From Fusarium oxysporum f. sp. lycopersici 4287 (Eukaryota; Ascomycota; Sordariomycetes; Hypocreales; Nectriaceae), in contig NC_030996.1 of NCBI RefSeq assembly GCF_000149955.1, positions 1,753,467-1,817,466 of the forward strand: DNA of 64,000 nt, read 5' to 3'. Shown one piece after another: positions 22,878 to 35,161 of this stretch (position 1 is its first letter; every line of letters starts with the position of its first letter). The notes under the pieces were generated by a model. That model was not told the DNA's origin, searched no databases, and saw nothing but the letters and a program-made list of their open reading frames with translations. The position numbers were made by a program, and so were the translations under genes.

Positions 22878-23774
22878 TTAAACTTTTGCTTCCAGCCCCG
22901 GGGCGACAACCTCGTACATGGTGTACAGCATCGCGCCCAACGTTGGTCTTATAGGAGTAGCTGGTCCACGCGTGCCGGCCATGGCCATCAGGAGGCAGTA
23001 GCAAAAAGGCCCACAGCCAGTAGACTCAATCAACAATTGATCGGTTGATCTGCAGGTCCGCCGAGGCCCTGACGCATGTACGAGCCGTGTGATGGAAGTC
23101 TTACTCAAAATACTAAATGGGACCAGAGTTGATGCCATTTGCGAGCTTGTTCTTCGTTTCTGAATCGGGTGTTTGGCCCCTTCAGAGAGATGATGTTCAC
23201 CCATGCTGCTATGGACGAGTCGGCGGTGGTACGGAGACGCGACATGGCTTGGTTCGAGCTGTTGTGATCAGACAATGGCATCAATGCAAAGCTCTTTGCA
23301 TTTTGCAATGACTCGGACCGTCTGCACACACAGCATTCGTAGACCTAGCGTCGGCGACTGGTAGGGTTGGTCGTCTCGAGGGTGTTAGCGGATACGCACG
23401 AGGTCGCGGACATCGGTTGTCTTTTGTGATCATCATCCTGACAACGTCCCATCACGACCTTCGCTGCATGGCTTCGGGTTATTGACATGGCGATATCACA
23501 ACCCAACATCGACCCGTCTTGCGTCGCTGTTAGGCTGAAGCCTTTGGGAGTCAGGTCTTGCAGCACCAGGTATTGGATCAATAGTCGCGAAGGCTGAGTC
23601 GTCGAGCGTTTCTCCCGGCAACGAACGATCCTGAGTTCCGCCTTGACGTGCCTCGATCCTAAATGGTAAAAGTACTGGGACAGGTCTGGAATGACGGAGG
23701 ATGGACTCAGCAGGCTCTCCGACTGGCATTTCGGGCTCCAAAGAGCCTGCGAGGTTCATTCCCCATTGTCCCAA
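22878..23774 (-). other. Possible unrecognised or decayed gene
   Basis: Three adjoining minus-strand frames look more protein-like than average. 23774-23496 has MNLAGSLEPEMPVGEPAES and a Pro/Arg-rich run, 23329-23105 has NEEQARKWHQLWSHLV, and 23204-22878 has AMLYTMYEVVAPG. I could not join them with confident splice sites, although GTAAGA at about 23102 is a fair donor, and I recognise no domain. It sits between the 3' ends of the Zn2Cys6 gene and the PD-(D/E)XK gene. It may be a real multi-exon gene, a remnant or chance. Confidence 0.22.
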
Positions 23775-23792
23775 ACCTATCTTCTTGTGCGC

Positions 23793-25197
23793 TCATCCCA
23801 CCTCCGTAGACTCGAACCCATCGAGAACATTTGCCCTGAACCAAGGAACGTAAACATCCCTCGCCCATCTGGCCAGCTCCCTTATCCCCGCGACAACAGC
23901 ATACGTATCCAGAATACTCTGCGTCGTGCCAAACTGTCTCTCCGTCCAAAGAACAGTCTTGTCCCCCTCCAACGTCGAAAACACAAAGAGCCAGCGATGA
24001 CCCTGCACGATAATCCCCGGTATAAATCCCAATTGGCCCAAAACATCGTTCGCTTTTTGTTTTCGCAGTATTTCCTCGTCTGCTGTCAAGGGCTGTGCTG
24101 TAAGGCCAATGACGGAGCGGAGGAAAGCCCATTGCGCAGCATGCCAGACTCCCATCTGGAGTTGCGCCGCGTCGAGTTCTTTGCCAGGACGCTTAGTCTC
24201 GATGCTCAGAACTATAGGGGACAATTGGAGGGGCGCGAAGTCGGTGTGGTTTACGGTGAGGGTTGGTGTTCGACGGCCGAGGGCTTGGAGGGCGTGGGAA
24301 TCGGTGGGCTTGAGGTAGAGGCAGAAGTCGACCATTTTGGCTGTCGAGGAGTAGGGTACGAAGCGACGGTGCGGACGGGCGGTGGTGCTAGGAAACAGTT
24401 AGCTAAATGCCTGATGTTGTTGGAGTCCGGAAGGTTTACCAGGTAGTAAAGTTGAGAGGCGTGGCTATGGGAGCGTTGGGTTCTCTGAGGATAGCTTGTA
24501 ACAGACGATGATGCACTTCCATATTCCAAGCCGCCTCTTCATGATTTGTGTCATGACAGTGACGAGCAAAATCACAGATTTGAGATATTTCTTCCGGGAG
24601 AGGAACTCGTCCCGGCAACGTATCTTCACCCTCTTCTTTGAACGCAAACCTCCACAAGCGCGTATTCTGTCCCCGAACCAGCGGGCTCTCCAGAATAGCA
24701 CTCTTCTTGTCAGCAGGCAAGATCTCAATCCTGCTTACAACCTCCTCCATCGCATCAAGGAGACTGGAGATGACCGGGGGCGCGGTGTCGATATTTAGTT
24801 GTCTGCATTCAAGCCCTCTTTCTTCCAGCCTCAACCTGAGCATTTGTTTCTTTGGCGAACTCGATCGTGACCCCTCGCCTGATTCAGACCTCGAAGCGGA
24901 CGAACCAGTGGATGAAGGAGGAGGGAGGTTTGCAGCGCGCGGCGTGCGATCCGGATCGATGAGGCGACGGCGCTTTGGAGTTGTTCCCTCCATTGAGTCT
25001 GAAGTTGGCGGACTAGGCAGCGCTGCCTTTCGCTTCGAGGTTTTGGAGAGGGCTTCGGATGGGAGATATTCGTTGGGGAGGGAGTCGAGCCAAGATGCTA
25101 CACGCTGTTCAAGCATGGTTGGCGTCGATGAAATGACCTTGACATTGTTTGATGATGGCGATTCAAGGTCCTTGCTGCAGGTTGACTGTAGGGGCAT
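23793..25197 (-). CDS. PD-(D/E)XK nuclease-like domain protein (fungal family)
   Basis: Two exons (24440-25197, 23793-24387) give 450 residues. Residues 1-120 are Ser/Pro-rich and disordered with a basic TPKRRR stretch, a likely nuclear signal. The C-terminal domain has the fungal PD-(D/E)XK-like arrangement: D273 in KMVDFCLYL, then SIETKRPG with E316-x-K318, then a helix with LDAAQLQMGVWHAAQWAF. These are the residues that bind metal in the restriction-endonuclease-like superfamily. The family is abundant in Fusarium and its biological role is not established. The motif is intact, so nuclease activity is possible. Intron donor GTAAAC, acceptor CTAG. Confidence 0.85.
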
Positions 25198-25854
25198 CGG
25201 ATTTGAAGGTAGCCCGAGTCGGAGTTGTAGAGCCCCAGCAGTGGTTGAAAACTGATGTCACAGAGGGTCGTGGGGTTGGCACAACAACAGCCCCACTGTA
25301 TTGGATTTGCAGCGATGCTGATCTTATGGTTAATCATCAAAAGCCGTTATGTTTTTGAGAAGCCCAAGACCCTAAAAAGACGAATATTATACGTAACAGA
25401 ATGTGTCTCTACAATCTACTGGGCTCTTGAGCGAAGCCCATCATAAGAAACCTCTTTGGAAGATAGAACTCACTGCCGATCACGGCGAGCCAAGAACAAC
25501 CCGGAGCCGATTGAACGGAGCGGTGATCTTGGCTGAACTGAGAAAGTTTGGTCTAAATTAAATTAAAGTCTATCTAATTATATGTTAATTCATATTTAAG
25601 ACGCAATTGATCTATTGATATTCATTTTCACCAACAAGATATATGCGGTTCACCACGCAACATCCGACATTGCAGTTTGGCCGTTGGTTCCGCGCCGTCC
25701 GGTCGGATCACTGCATCCGCTCGACCGATCCTTAATTCAAGAGAATGAGACAACAATAGCAAGAATTGCGCAAATAAAGCCTCATAAACATAACTCTTCA
25801 TATTGGGTATCATTAACTAACTATCCCGCCATCAGCGCTTTCCAACATTGCTCC
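25198..25854. other. Intergenic region
   Basis: The 3' end of the rhodopsin-domain gene and the upstream region of the PD-(D/E)XK gene meet here. It is AT-rich around 25560-25620. No gene is seen. Confidence 0.5.
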
Positions 25855-27068
25855 TCAAACATTCTCCAAATACCGTATTGTACATTTCGACGTATCAGGC
25901 GATGACCTCACAGGCACCTGCACACCCGCTGAGGACGGTAGGCTCTGTAGATCGTAAAAGTCAAAGTCCCCTGGATTTGTAGCGTTCGACGGTGATCGTT
26001 CAGGGCGGTCGTCGTGCTGTCGTTTCATGTCTTTGACGAGAGCGTAGAAGAAGGGAGTGTTGGAGACGATGCATGCGCAGAGAATCTCAATTGACGCCCA
26101 CTACCACACGTTAACAAAGGCCCAATACCGAAAATGAAGGGGAAATTACCATCGATCGGGATCGTTGAGAAACGGACTCGTTGAGGATGAGAGGGAGGCG
26201 GAGGATCGTAATGGCTACCAACACAGCACCAACGCTGAACAAGAAGCCAAGCTGTACTTTCTCCTTGATATCGAGCCGGAGATGTCGAAGCATCGGAAAC
26301 GGAAGGATTATAAGCGCAATATTTATTATTATGTTGCAAACCGCCATTAATATCAGGTTGCCGACGGCGCGATTGCATGCGACTTCTGCGGTGCAAGTGT
26401 TAGCTGTCATGCGGTGGCGAAAAACCTCGTCGCTGCTTACTCGTATCATCGTAATTGAGTGCCCACATTCTATCACCCCGTTAGCAATGTCTCGAGAAAA
26501 GTGGTAGATGGAACGTACAGTGATAGAGGGCGACATTCGGCGAGGATTGTTATAAAGACCGCGATGAACGTGGCGATGATGAACCACCAAAGCGCATCCG
26601 TGACGAGTTTGCCCCAGCGAAACACATCAATGAAGCGTGAATAAAAGGCCAATAGCCCCAACTTCAAACACCACAAACTATCCCAAATCAGCAAATTCTC
26701 TCTCAAACGTAACGGTCCACATACAACATGGCGTAGAATATCCGCGCAGGTATGAGAAGCTTATGCGAAAGCTCTCTATCCCCATCAATACTCTCCACAC
26801 TCTGTCCCCAAGTCTGCGCCTCCGCCTCCGTCACAGGATCGTACGTATGGTCCGGATTCAGCGTGAACGAGAGGAGTATACAGACAGCGCGCCCAATAAG
26901 CGGCAGCACCGCGATTGTCATGTAAAAGTCGTCGATGCGCCATCGTCGGTGGCAGGTCGTGTGGATGTGGCAGCGGAATATGAGGCGGTAAAAACACCTA
27001 GCTACTATGAGAGCGACGCATATAGCAGTCGATGCTAACGTGAGGGCTGCGTCCGAGGACGATGCCAT
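25855..27068 (-). CDS. Rhodopsin-domain integral membrane protein (fungal, PTH11-like layout)
   Basis: Five exons (26728-27068, 26519-26677, 26441-26469, 26150-26385, 25855-26100) keep frame and give 336 residues. The first junction uses a weak GTTGTA donor and is the least certain. Hydrophobic segments occur at LASTAICVALIVARCFYRL, FYMTIAVLPLIGRAVCILL, LWCLKLGLLAFYSRF, WWFIIATFIAVFITIL, NLILMAVCNIIINIALIIL and LGFLFSVGAVLVAITILRL, plus a last one, WASIEILCACIVSNTPFFYAL. The blocks WRIDDFYM, LKLGLLAFYSRF and ECRPL match the fungal rhodopsin-domain family. It is a plasma-membrane protein with a cytosolic tail. The ligand is unknown. Confidence 0.85.
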
Positions 27069-28252
27069 GCCTGCTCATGGTGTTGTAGTCTCTGTTACAC
27101 TGGAGGTCATGTCGAAAAAAGAGAGATTGTGGAGGAGAAGGGCGAAATGAATAGGTTGGGGGAGGCGAATTGCCGGGTTGCGGGGAACGGCTTGTTACCC
27201 AAGGGAAAGGATCTGGGGTTCATTCAAATCCCTCGTGGGTGGGCGCTTCGGTTACAGGGCGTGATGCTGTTGAAGGATCGAGACTAGGATGGTTGAGCTA
27301 ACGACTGAGCTATCGTTCAACGGGAATCGTTGGCGTCCACTTCAACGGCGTGGGTACATGTTAACCGGAGTAATGTTTTGTTCGATGGGAGAGAAATCTT
27401 CATTTCGTGACTGTGATCGTTGTGCAAAACGGTTGACGAACCTTGCATTTTGACATGCAGGGGACCTTGCTCTGTCTCAGATGAAGGAGAGATTTTAATT
27501 GACGGTCATTTTGTTTCTGCGGCGTAGCAGCGTTGTATTTTCGAATTAACGGCTTTTCTCGAAAACTGGGAACGGCAAACTCTAAAATAGCACTGTTGTT
27601 TACAGGGCGCGTGCAGGTTTTGACTTCAATCTGGACCGTTTCATCCCCGTTGAAAGCTCATCTTGTCTCTGCCGCTTTGACTTTCAGCGCACCGTTCCGG
27701 GCGGAAGTCAAAGTGTTCTACAGCGACGATCACAAGCAACGGTGCTGCGATAAACGAATGTCACGCGTCTGAAAGTGCGCGCACAGACTGTCGCTATTTC
27801 TAGACTGGTGATGTCGGTCCGGAAGATGGTTTAGCGTCGGCGAAGTCAGCTGAGCTTTGGAATGGTGGCATCTTAGTTCATAGACCGCCTCAAGCTCAAC
27901 CTCACCCCGCAATTCAATCGTCAACCATGGCTCGTAAATGGAAGGCTGGCGTTGCATCATAAATTCGATCTGATAGAGCCAATTCAATGTCATAAAGAGA
28001 ATAAAGATATGATGTTTGTTTACTCTGTAGATAAGCGTGTATTGGTGACTACCCTGTAGTACCCCACTGTTGCCTAATCATCGCAAATTCATAGCCGTTG
28101 GGTATCATCTCCTCGCTTTACCTACTGTCAGCCTTGTGCAAACATATGCAACTTTTTATGGGTAACAAAGCTATGAGATCGTTAGCCTGAAATCCCCGAC
28201 CATCTTGTATGCGCCAGTATCTCTCTGTGGCTGCTGAGATTTATTAAGTGAT
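27069..28252. other. Intergenic region
   Basis: This separates two divergent genes. Open frames are short and without domains. A tRNA-like string near 27294-27312 was examined and rejected. Nothing else is seen. Confidence 0.5.
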
Positions 28253-28828
28253 ATGCAAAAAATGTTTGATGATACACCTCGTCCGCCACCACCGGCGCCT
28301 CCGCTGCCGCCTGCCCTCAACAAGAAAGCCTCGAGAGAGTCTCCCTTTGTATTGAAAGTCAGAAACGCGCCAGAAGACTGGTTCTACCAACCCCCCGAGC
28401 CACCAGCCCACGACGATCTCTTTGAGCCCCTGACAGGGCCTTACTTCGTATACGGAACATTGAAGGACCCAAAAATGCTAGGCGATGTCCTTGGACTGGA
28501 AGAAAAGCCCGCGCTGCGACCCGCCAAGGTCGTAGGCTACTCGCGTAAACTCTGGGGACAGTATCCAGCTATGCAAGACGGTCCGCAGGACGCATAAGTC
28601 AGTGGTGCTGTCTACTATGTGCAGTCTGTTGCTCATGCGAAGAGATTGGCGGAGTACAAGACCAACAGCTACAGAGCCAAGCCATGCTTTATTCAGTATA
28701 CAGATGGAAAGGAGCCTGATGAGGACTTTGGCCATGTTTTCATCTTCGTCTTTGATCCAAGGGATCTACAAGAGGGGGAGTTTGATCTGGGAAAATGGCT
28801 GAAGCGAGTGGGACGATCATCTGGATAA
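28253..28828 (+). pseudogene. AIG2-like (gamma-glutamylcyclotransferase-fold) gene with in-frame TAA
   Basis: One frame runs from an ATG at 28253 to a stop at 28828 and is broken only by a TAA at 28595-28597. The first part has a Pro-rich leader and YFVYGTLKDP, the conserved YGTL substrate loop of the AIG2/GGCT fold. After the TAA the same frame continues with VSGAVYYVQS, LAEYKTNSYR and a C-terminal FDLGKWLKR, the rest of the same domain. No intron can remove the TAA, since the only nearby GT-AG pairs are under 25 bases apart. At the position where family members usually have the catalytic Glu (EYET), the sequence reads EYKT. A truncated 114-residue product would lack half the fold. It is probably a recent pseudogene. 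Confidence 0.75.
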
Positions 28829-30628
28829 AACATCATAAAGTTGAAAAGTGTAATTGAGCAAGCACTACATTAAAAAGACCCTACTATATCCCTTGAAGAT
28901 CTTGGCGCACACCCCAGATAATGTCCAGAAATACCCTTGAGTTTCGTCTCGAACAATATGAGTGGATGTCTAATTTGGATATAAGAACCATTGACAGGCT
29001 AGTCTGTCTTATTAAACTTTGTCTATTACATTTATGCCATCGCGAAGCAATAAATCCTAAACAAACTACACAAATCAACAAGCCGTCTGTTGCTGGGAAT
29101 CTACTGCAAACATAGACCAAGCAGCCAGTTCAAAGGTCTACTACTCACTCAGCAGTCTGGGCCAAAAATTGACAGGCACCATTGAGTAAACGAATATTGA
29201 TCATCCATGTAAATGGCCGACTAAGATCAGGTTCTTATTCCTGTTAGTAGTAATAGCCCAGCCGAACCATCACTAGGAGCTTGCTGTGATCAAGCTCGAG
29301 AGGCATGATCAGAGAAAAAAAGACCTTGGTGTACAGCCATTCACGTAAAGCGGTTAGGGGGAGTGTCGGGCTTTGAGCTGTTTTGGCGGTTGATTGGAGC
29401 TTCATCGTTCTATTTGTTATCATCTTGAGAAAGTCGATCTTCAGATAATCACTTACCAGTACACTATATCTGTTACAAGATTATAGACTTTTAAAGGAGT
29501 TCTGCTTGTAGAGTATTGCCAATTAGCTTATCAAGACCGGACTTGAGTCAAAGGGAACAGAGAATCCTAATTTCTTTTACGCCTTATTTAAAGTTCAATG
29601 AAACTATAATGAAGAGCGCGCTCGGATACTCTTACGTTGTACTGCTCCATTCAGACCAGTCAGTTGTGTTATTAGACATGCCTTAAGATACTGCATCGGG
29701 CTCGACCCGGACATCCAATAGCTTGGGACCTTATTGGCTTAACACCTGAAGTATACATATCATTACTTCCTTGTTGATGTCCAATGCAACCTCAGCCTGT
29801 ATACTCCTCTCGTTCCGCACAGCAAGGCTAGAAGGTTCCATATTTCTCGGTCCAACCCGAAGTGGGATCATCGAAGCACGTAGTAGTGTTGCACTGAGCA
29901 TACACCAAAGGGTTGATGTTACATTATCTCACCTGCATGTGCGGCAGAGTCTTTTGGGACATCTCTTTGCATGCAGCACGCTCGGGACAGCCAAGAAACG
30001 TGGTACTTGACAAAGAAGTTCCTCCACGTGCTGATGCTGAGATGCCCGCTGTGACCCAACTTCTTATCTCGGTGCTGACGGTGGTTCGAGTTCTCGCAGC
30101 CTTAGAGACTCGGAGTATCCCACTTAGATTTGTAACCATCTTGTAAGGTAACGGAGCCGGCCGCGCCGAAGATCGATCGGAAGGCCTCCGGAGGATTCAT
30201 GAGGATAGAGATGAAGCGGGAAGAGGAGGTGAGACACCATCCTGCATGGTCTGTGAACATAGGCCATGTCGATGTCGTGCTGAGGTAACTTTGATGTAAA
30301 CGCCAAGGGATAGACGGCCTAGGATCCGTTTAGGCAATATTGAAAGTGCATCTATGATTGACTAGGCCGAAGCAACCGCAGGAAAATTACAGATGAAATG
30401 AGCATTGCATCAGACAGTCGGCACGGGGCTTTCATGAGTCACAACTGGAGACATGACAGATCTCGTTCAAGTCCGTTTAAGCAAGACTCTTGGCTAAGGC
30501 AATAGTAGTAAATTATCTAGTACGTATTTGACATGATAACATAAACATGATGTAAAAATTGCCGAAACAAGAACAACCCAACCATCACATGTCTTTCTCT
30601 CGCAACCCCTTCTATCGCCATATCATGA
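28829..30628. other. Intergenic region, 1.8 kb
   Basis: This lies between the 3' ends of the AIG2-like gene and the ferric reductase gene. No gene is supportable. Base composition alternates between AT-rich and ordinary stretches. Nothing repeated was noticed. Confidence 0.5.
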
Positions 30629-32771
30629 TCACCAGGAGTAGGCATCCACCTCAAGTTCAAAGACAGTCTTGGAGTTGCGTCCAATACCAGCAACAACAGC
30701 CCGCACATCATCACATAGGGATCCAGGGCCCGATACCACGATACCGACTCTCTTCCAGCCGGCCGATGCCTCTTCATCAATAAGAGCAGCAACATCGAAC
30801 CTTGAACCAATTCTAATGTCCGTCTGTGCAGTGTTCACGGCATCGAGGGCTGGCTCGATCTCGTTGACGAGACATCGAGCTTCTGCTTTGACGCTCCATG
30901 CCAACTTGACGTTCCAGTGGTTGTGAATGAGCGCAAACAGACTAGTGATACCAACACCACCAGCGATAAGAAGAAGCCTGTCGCAGCGTAGGACCTGTTG
31001 TGTGTCGCTGCCAGGGTAAGGCCCCTCCAAGAAGGTGAGTAAGCGGTCATGGCTCTCGAGATACTTTGTGATACCGGTAGACTTTTTGATGAACAGTGTC
31101 ACTCCAGCCGAGATCTCGGCTGAGGCTGATGATTGCCTGACCACTGCAATTTGAGTTGTCGACTTCTCAATGTCTTCCAATCCCGAGGAAGCTCCTGGTG
31201 AGGTTGGAGACCCAGGTGTAGCTGAGGTTCCACGGCGTTGAAGCGCAACTGTAGGAATGACTGAGAAGGGATGATTCTCCCAAGGTCGCATTGGAGCAAG
31301 CGTTGGGAAGTAGACGAAGACGTGCTTTCCAGGATCCAAACCCCAGCGAACGTTTGGTACATCGACTCGCACGTAACCAGCTCCAATGTCCTTAACCTTG
31401 GATCTCAGAATACCCAGTCTGATGACTCGTACAATTCGAACAAGGCGCTCGAAACCCCAAAGGGCAATGGCAAGGTAAAGCCAGATCTCGTGTCCAGTCG
31501 TATAGCCAGGTGAGTGCAGACGAATGGAGGCATATCGCAGCATGAGATGATACCAGCATCCGACTATGACAAGCGCAGCAATGAGGATGTGCATGAGCAA
31601 GAAAAGCTCGTAGTTGGCCTTTCGGACATAGAGTCCACTTCCAAGGCAGGTAATCACAGTGAAGATGACAGTGACTGAGCCCCAGCGTCTCCAGTCCGTG
31701 GTGCCCATCTTGTCAGAGCCTACCAAGACAAAGATAGCGTGCAGAACAGCCAGCAGAGCAAATGTTCGTCCAATCCAGCGGTGAAGCAGGATGAACGTCG
31801 AGCGCGACCAGTTAGACAGCCACAAGAGAAGGTTGTTCCTCGAGGGGAAAAGGATGATCAGTGGGAGTAAGGCGAATGCAAGAGCTCCAGTGCGGTAGAC
31901 GAGATAAGCAAGTAGTTCTCGCCGTTCACCCATGAATCTAGCATGTGGCTGACGGAGCTCGTAGTCGATGGCGGTAAAGACTACGACGAGAGCAAGGAAT
32001 AAGGCGATATATAGACCCTGACCAACAGAGGGAGCATTGCCCAGTTTGAATGGTAGAGGACGTACGGAATAGGTGCCGATCATGCTTGGATAGAGGATGT
32101 ATGGTTTGAGTTTATCGTAGACTGATGGGATGAGAGGTAGATAGCCGGACCAGGTCATCAGTATCGGTATTCCGACGGCAACAACAACAAGAATGATACT
32201 GAAAACAAGTTAGTAACTTTCATCTGAGTGAGACTTGAGCAACATACCCATATCGTGCTCCCATTATCATCTCATGATTCGTCGCCCAAAGTGAGTTCCA
32301 TTGACTGAGGTACGCAACCGGTGCGAGTGTCGATGTCTGGTTGAGAACCTTGTCTGTCAAGTTGAGTTGATACCGAGGTGGTTTGGGATCAACCTCCATG
32401 AGAGCCTCCAAGTAGGACCACTTTGCGGGAACGAATTTGCTCCCCGTAATCCACTCCTCCCAGTAACCTTCAATCTTGGACAACTTCTCATCGGCACAGT
32501 TGTCACTCATACACCAAGCCACGGATGTCAAGAAGGCTGTGTCGTTGGCTCGGCATGCTGGCGGAGTCGCCATATGTCCATCGTGCATGCTTGAGCAAGG
32601 TAGCATCAGAGGAGTAAAGGATCGAAGACATGCTTCGGCGCAGACAGGATCGTATGAAGTCAATCCATATCCCTCAAGTCCCTGAGCGTATGTTGAACTG
32701 ACTTGAACTGCCAGAAGCAGTGAAAGGGAGTTTAGCAGTGCCATGCTGCCACTTGCCCCTTGGCGGTTCAT
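30629..32771 (-). CDS. Ferric reductase-like transmembrane protein
   Basis: Two exons (32248-32771, 30629-32198) give 697 residues. A signal peptide is followed by a roughly 150-residue extracellular domain with several Cys (DPVCAEACLRS, WCMSDNCADE) and N-glycosylation sites. The ferric-reductase membrane core follows, with paired His: LLHRWIGRTFALLAVLHAIF, and MHILIAALVIVGCWYH on another helix. The cytosolic part has HPFSVIP (FAD binding) and LLLIAGGVGITS (NADPH binding). A Ser-rich insert (TSATPGSPTSPGASSG) lies between the FAD and NADPH parts. It moves electrons from NADPH through FAD and haem to extracellular Fe(III) or Cu(II), usually as the first step of reductive iron uptake. No ferroxidase or permease partner lies nearby. 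Confidence 0.93.
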
Positions 32772-32840
32772 CTTAGGAGGTTCAAAGTGGATATCAAAAA
32801 TGTTGGTGGATTGCGTAAAGATGAGATCATCCAGTGATCA

Positions 32841-32846
32841 TTTATA
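32841..32846 (-). promoter_or_regulatory. TATA box of the ferric reductase gene
   Basis: TATAAA on the minus strand lies about 70 bases upstream of the ATG at 32771. Confidence 0.4.
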
Positions 32847-33526
32847 GAATGGAATAACGGTGATATAACTTTGAGTTTGTGTTATGAACAGGCCGGTGGA
32901 CGACACCTGCTTTATACATCGACCTGCCATCAACATCGAGCCCAACCAGGCTGGCGGGCCCAGGCCTCGACCAGGATATCGAAGCAACACCAACACAAAG
33001 ATCCCATCACAACGTTACTACCCATACGCCCAATGCTTCAGAGTCGCATCATCCCGCTTCGACTCCGGCCATCGTGATTCATCCCATAAATCCCCACGGG
33101 GAAACTCTAATTCCTCGCCCCAGAACCTCTATCAAAACCACCTACCTATCTCCGCCTGCCTCCGGGCCCTGTTTCGGTCCAATCTAGAATCGGCCCATGA
33201 CAGGCCCGATTAACCGTCTAGCCGCTTGCTCCGTTTGCTGCATGCCTCGATGAACATCTCTTGGCAGGTCATGCCGAGACCTTGTGGTGAAATTGCATGC
33301 CAGATCAGCGTTGCAGTGCAGTTGGCCCTTTCCGGAGTGGGAGCCGGGTTTCTTAGATACCTGGAAGCACGGGAAGATATGCCGTCTCTTGAGAGTTTAA
33401 AGAGTCAGTTGACTTCCGTCTGATATCTCAGACTTATACTCCATAGACGATTCTCGACCTCAAATTTCTTGCTGTAAGTGAGTGTTTGTTGGCTTCCAAG
33501 ACATCTTATCGCCGAGCAAGGAATTC

Positions 33527-33593
33527 GGAAGACCACATTCCGAAGAGTCCAATATCTAATTGAATAAACACTCATTGGACAATCCGGAAGACC
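33527..33593. repeat. Weak inverted and direct repeat
   Basis: GGAAGACC occurs at 33527-33534 and 33586-33593. Between them, ATTCCGAAGAGTCCAAT (33537-33553) pairs imperfectly (13 of 17) with ATTGGACAATCCGGAAG (33574-33590). It could be a degraded element or chance. Confidence 0.3.
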
Positions 33594-35137
33594 TAATTCG
33601 GACCGTATTATAACACCACCCCGAATATTGACGTCGGTCATTTAGCCGGGCCTATACTCGGCGGATTTCATTGATCTTCATCAGATAACCAACCCTATCG
33701 GTAGACTCGGCGAGTTTCTTTTAAGCTTACGCGTTTTAAGAGGAAACCTGGATTTCGAGAACGAAGGCATCGTTCGATGTCTTATACTCATTCGATTCAA
33801 AACGTCATTGACGACCCTCGGAGGAAGACATTCCGCATCCTATAGCGTCGTCGGCAGATCTGGTTAAAGATCGACGAATCGTGAAACTGAAGGTACTTTA
33901 CCGACATTTGCTTAGTAAATTTTTCATAAACAAGGCTAAATAGCCGTGCCTCTTTACTATTCATGCGGGAAAAACTTTAATCAGATAAACTGCCGTAATC
34001 GTACCAAGTTTTCGCTTACAACGGCTTTTGCTACGCTACTATTTACATATTGGGAAGCTAGTAATTACGAAAATGGGGCTTGGTAAGGTAAATGGTAAGG
34101 ATAACGAGTCATTTGGCTTGTTCAAGAAGAGGTAGCCAGGAGCAGTGTAGCACTCTCAACCAGAGCAAGGTTACAGCGCACGAAGTATTTACTGGAATAG
34201 TAGTATTTTTCGGATGAATAAGAGGGAAGCCTGTCTCAAGATGCAAGATAGCTCGGTACTTGTGCCGTGTAGCCGATGGCCATATTTAAAAGCATCGTGG
34301 ACCTCTGCAAAGTATTTCTACCTGGCCTGGATCAGGCCTCTGTCCATGACTGTCCGAGATTTATTTGGTCTTTTGCTCATATATGATGATTCTTGGAACA
34401 ACGTCCAGATGGTGTCAGACAGAAATTTGATAGCCAGAGCTTTTAGGCAGCCATTTTCCAGCAACCTTCCTTGAATATGACGAAATACTCGTAGCCATCC
34501 CAAGACCCTGGAGGCTCTACTAGATCTTGAACAAAGATAGAACCGTCTTCTTATTTCCATTGTTGACAAAGGGATATGTCCTGAGACAATCTAAGCAAGA
34601 AGTTCGACGGGCTGATAAGGGATAGGGAATGCTCAATTAAGCGAACATACTGACATATAAGGTTGCATCCTAAGGTTGTTTGCACTGACGGCGGTACATT
34701 CTCTCATGAAAACATTATAAAAAAGTAGAGGTAGAGTAAAAGAAGAGTGTATTTACATGTAACAAACTGGATAGATTCTCTTGGTGTTTCTCACGTGATA
34801 TTCTGCAGCCAAGTTCCAACCCAAGAGTCAGAATGCTCATTTTGAGACTGTATCATATGTGTTGGCAGCCTAAAGTTTAACCTTATGGCCAGAAATCAGC
34901 TACGTAGTTGCAGTAGTGCCTTGTCAAGTGTAGATGCGCGAGATGAATCCTGTTGCTCTAGCTCACTTTCAGCAACGAGATTACTGAAAAGCTGGATCCG
35001 ACTTATCTTTCAATGTTTTGAGATTTATTAAGTATGGAGGAAATCGACTAGCATATCGAGTCGACATGCAGGAAGACACTTAGCATTTGTCATAATTGAA
35101 TGCTCTATATATCAGTATTTATTATGGCGGCCTTTTA

Positions 35138-35161
35138 GACCGTCAATTGGACCGTCAATTG
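35138..35161. repeat. Perfect tandem duplication of a 12-mer
   Basis: GACCGTCAATTG occurs twice in direct succession. Each copy contains the palindrome CAATTG. Its role is unknown. Confidence 0.5.

Noticed and set aside
27280..27320. A tRNA-like A-box string (minus strand TAGCTCAGTCGTTAGC) and a B-box-like GGTTCATTCAAATCC nearby
   Set aside because: The two boxes lie on opposite strands and no acceptor or anticodon stem can be formed, so it is not a tRNA gene.
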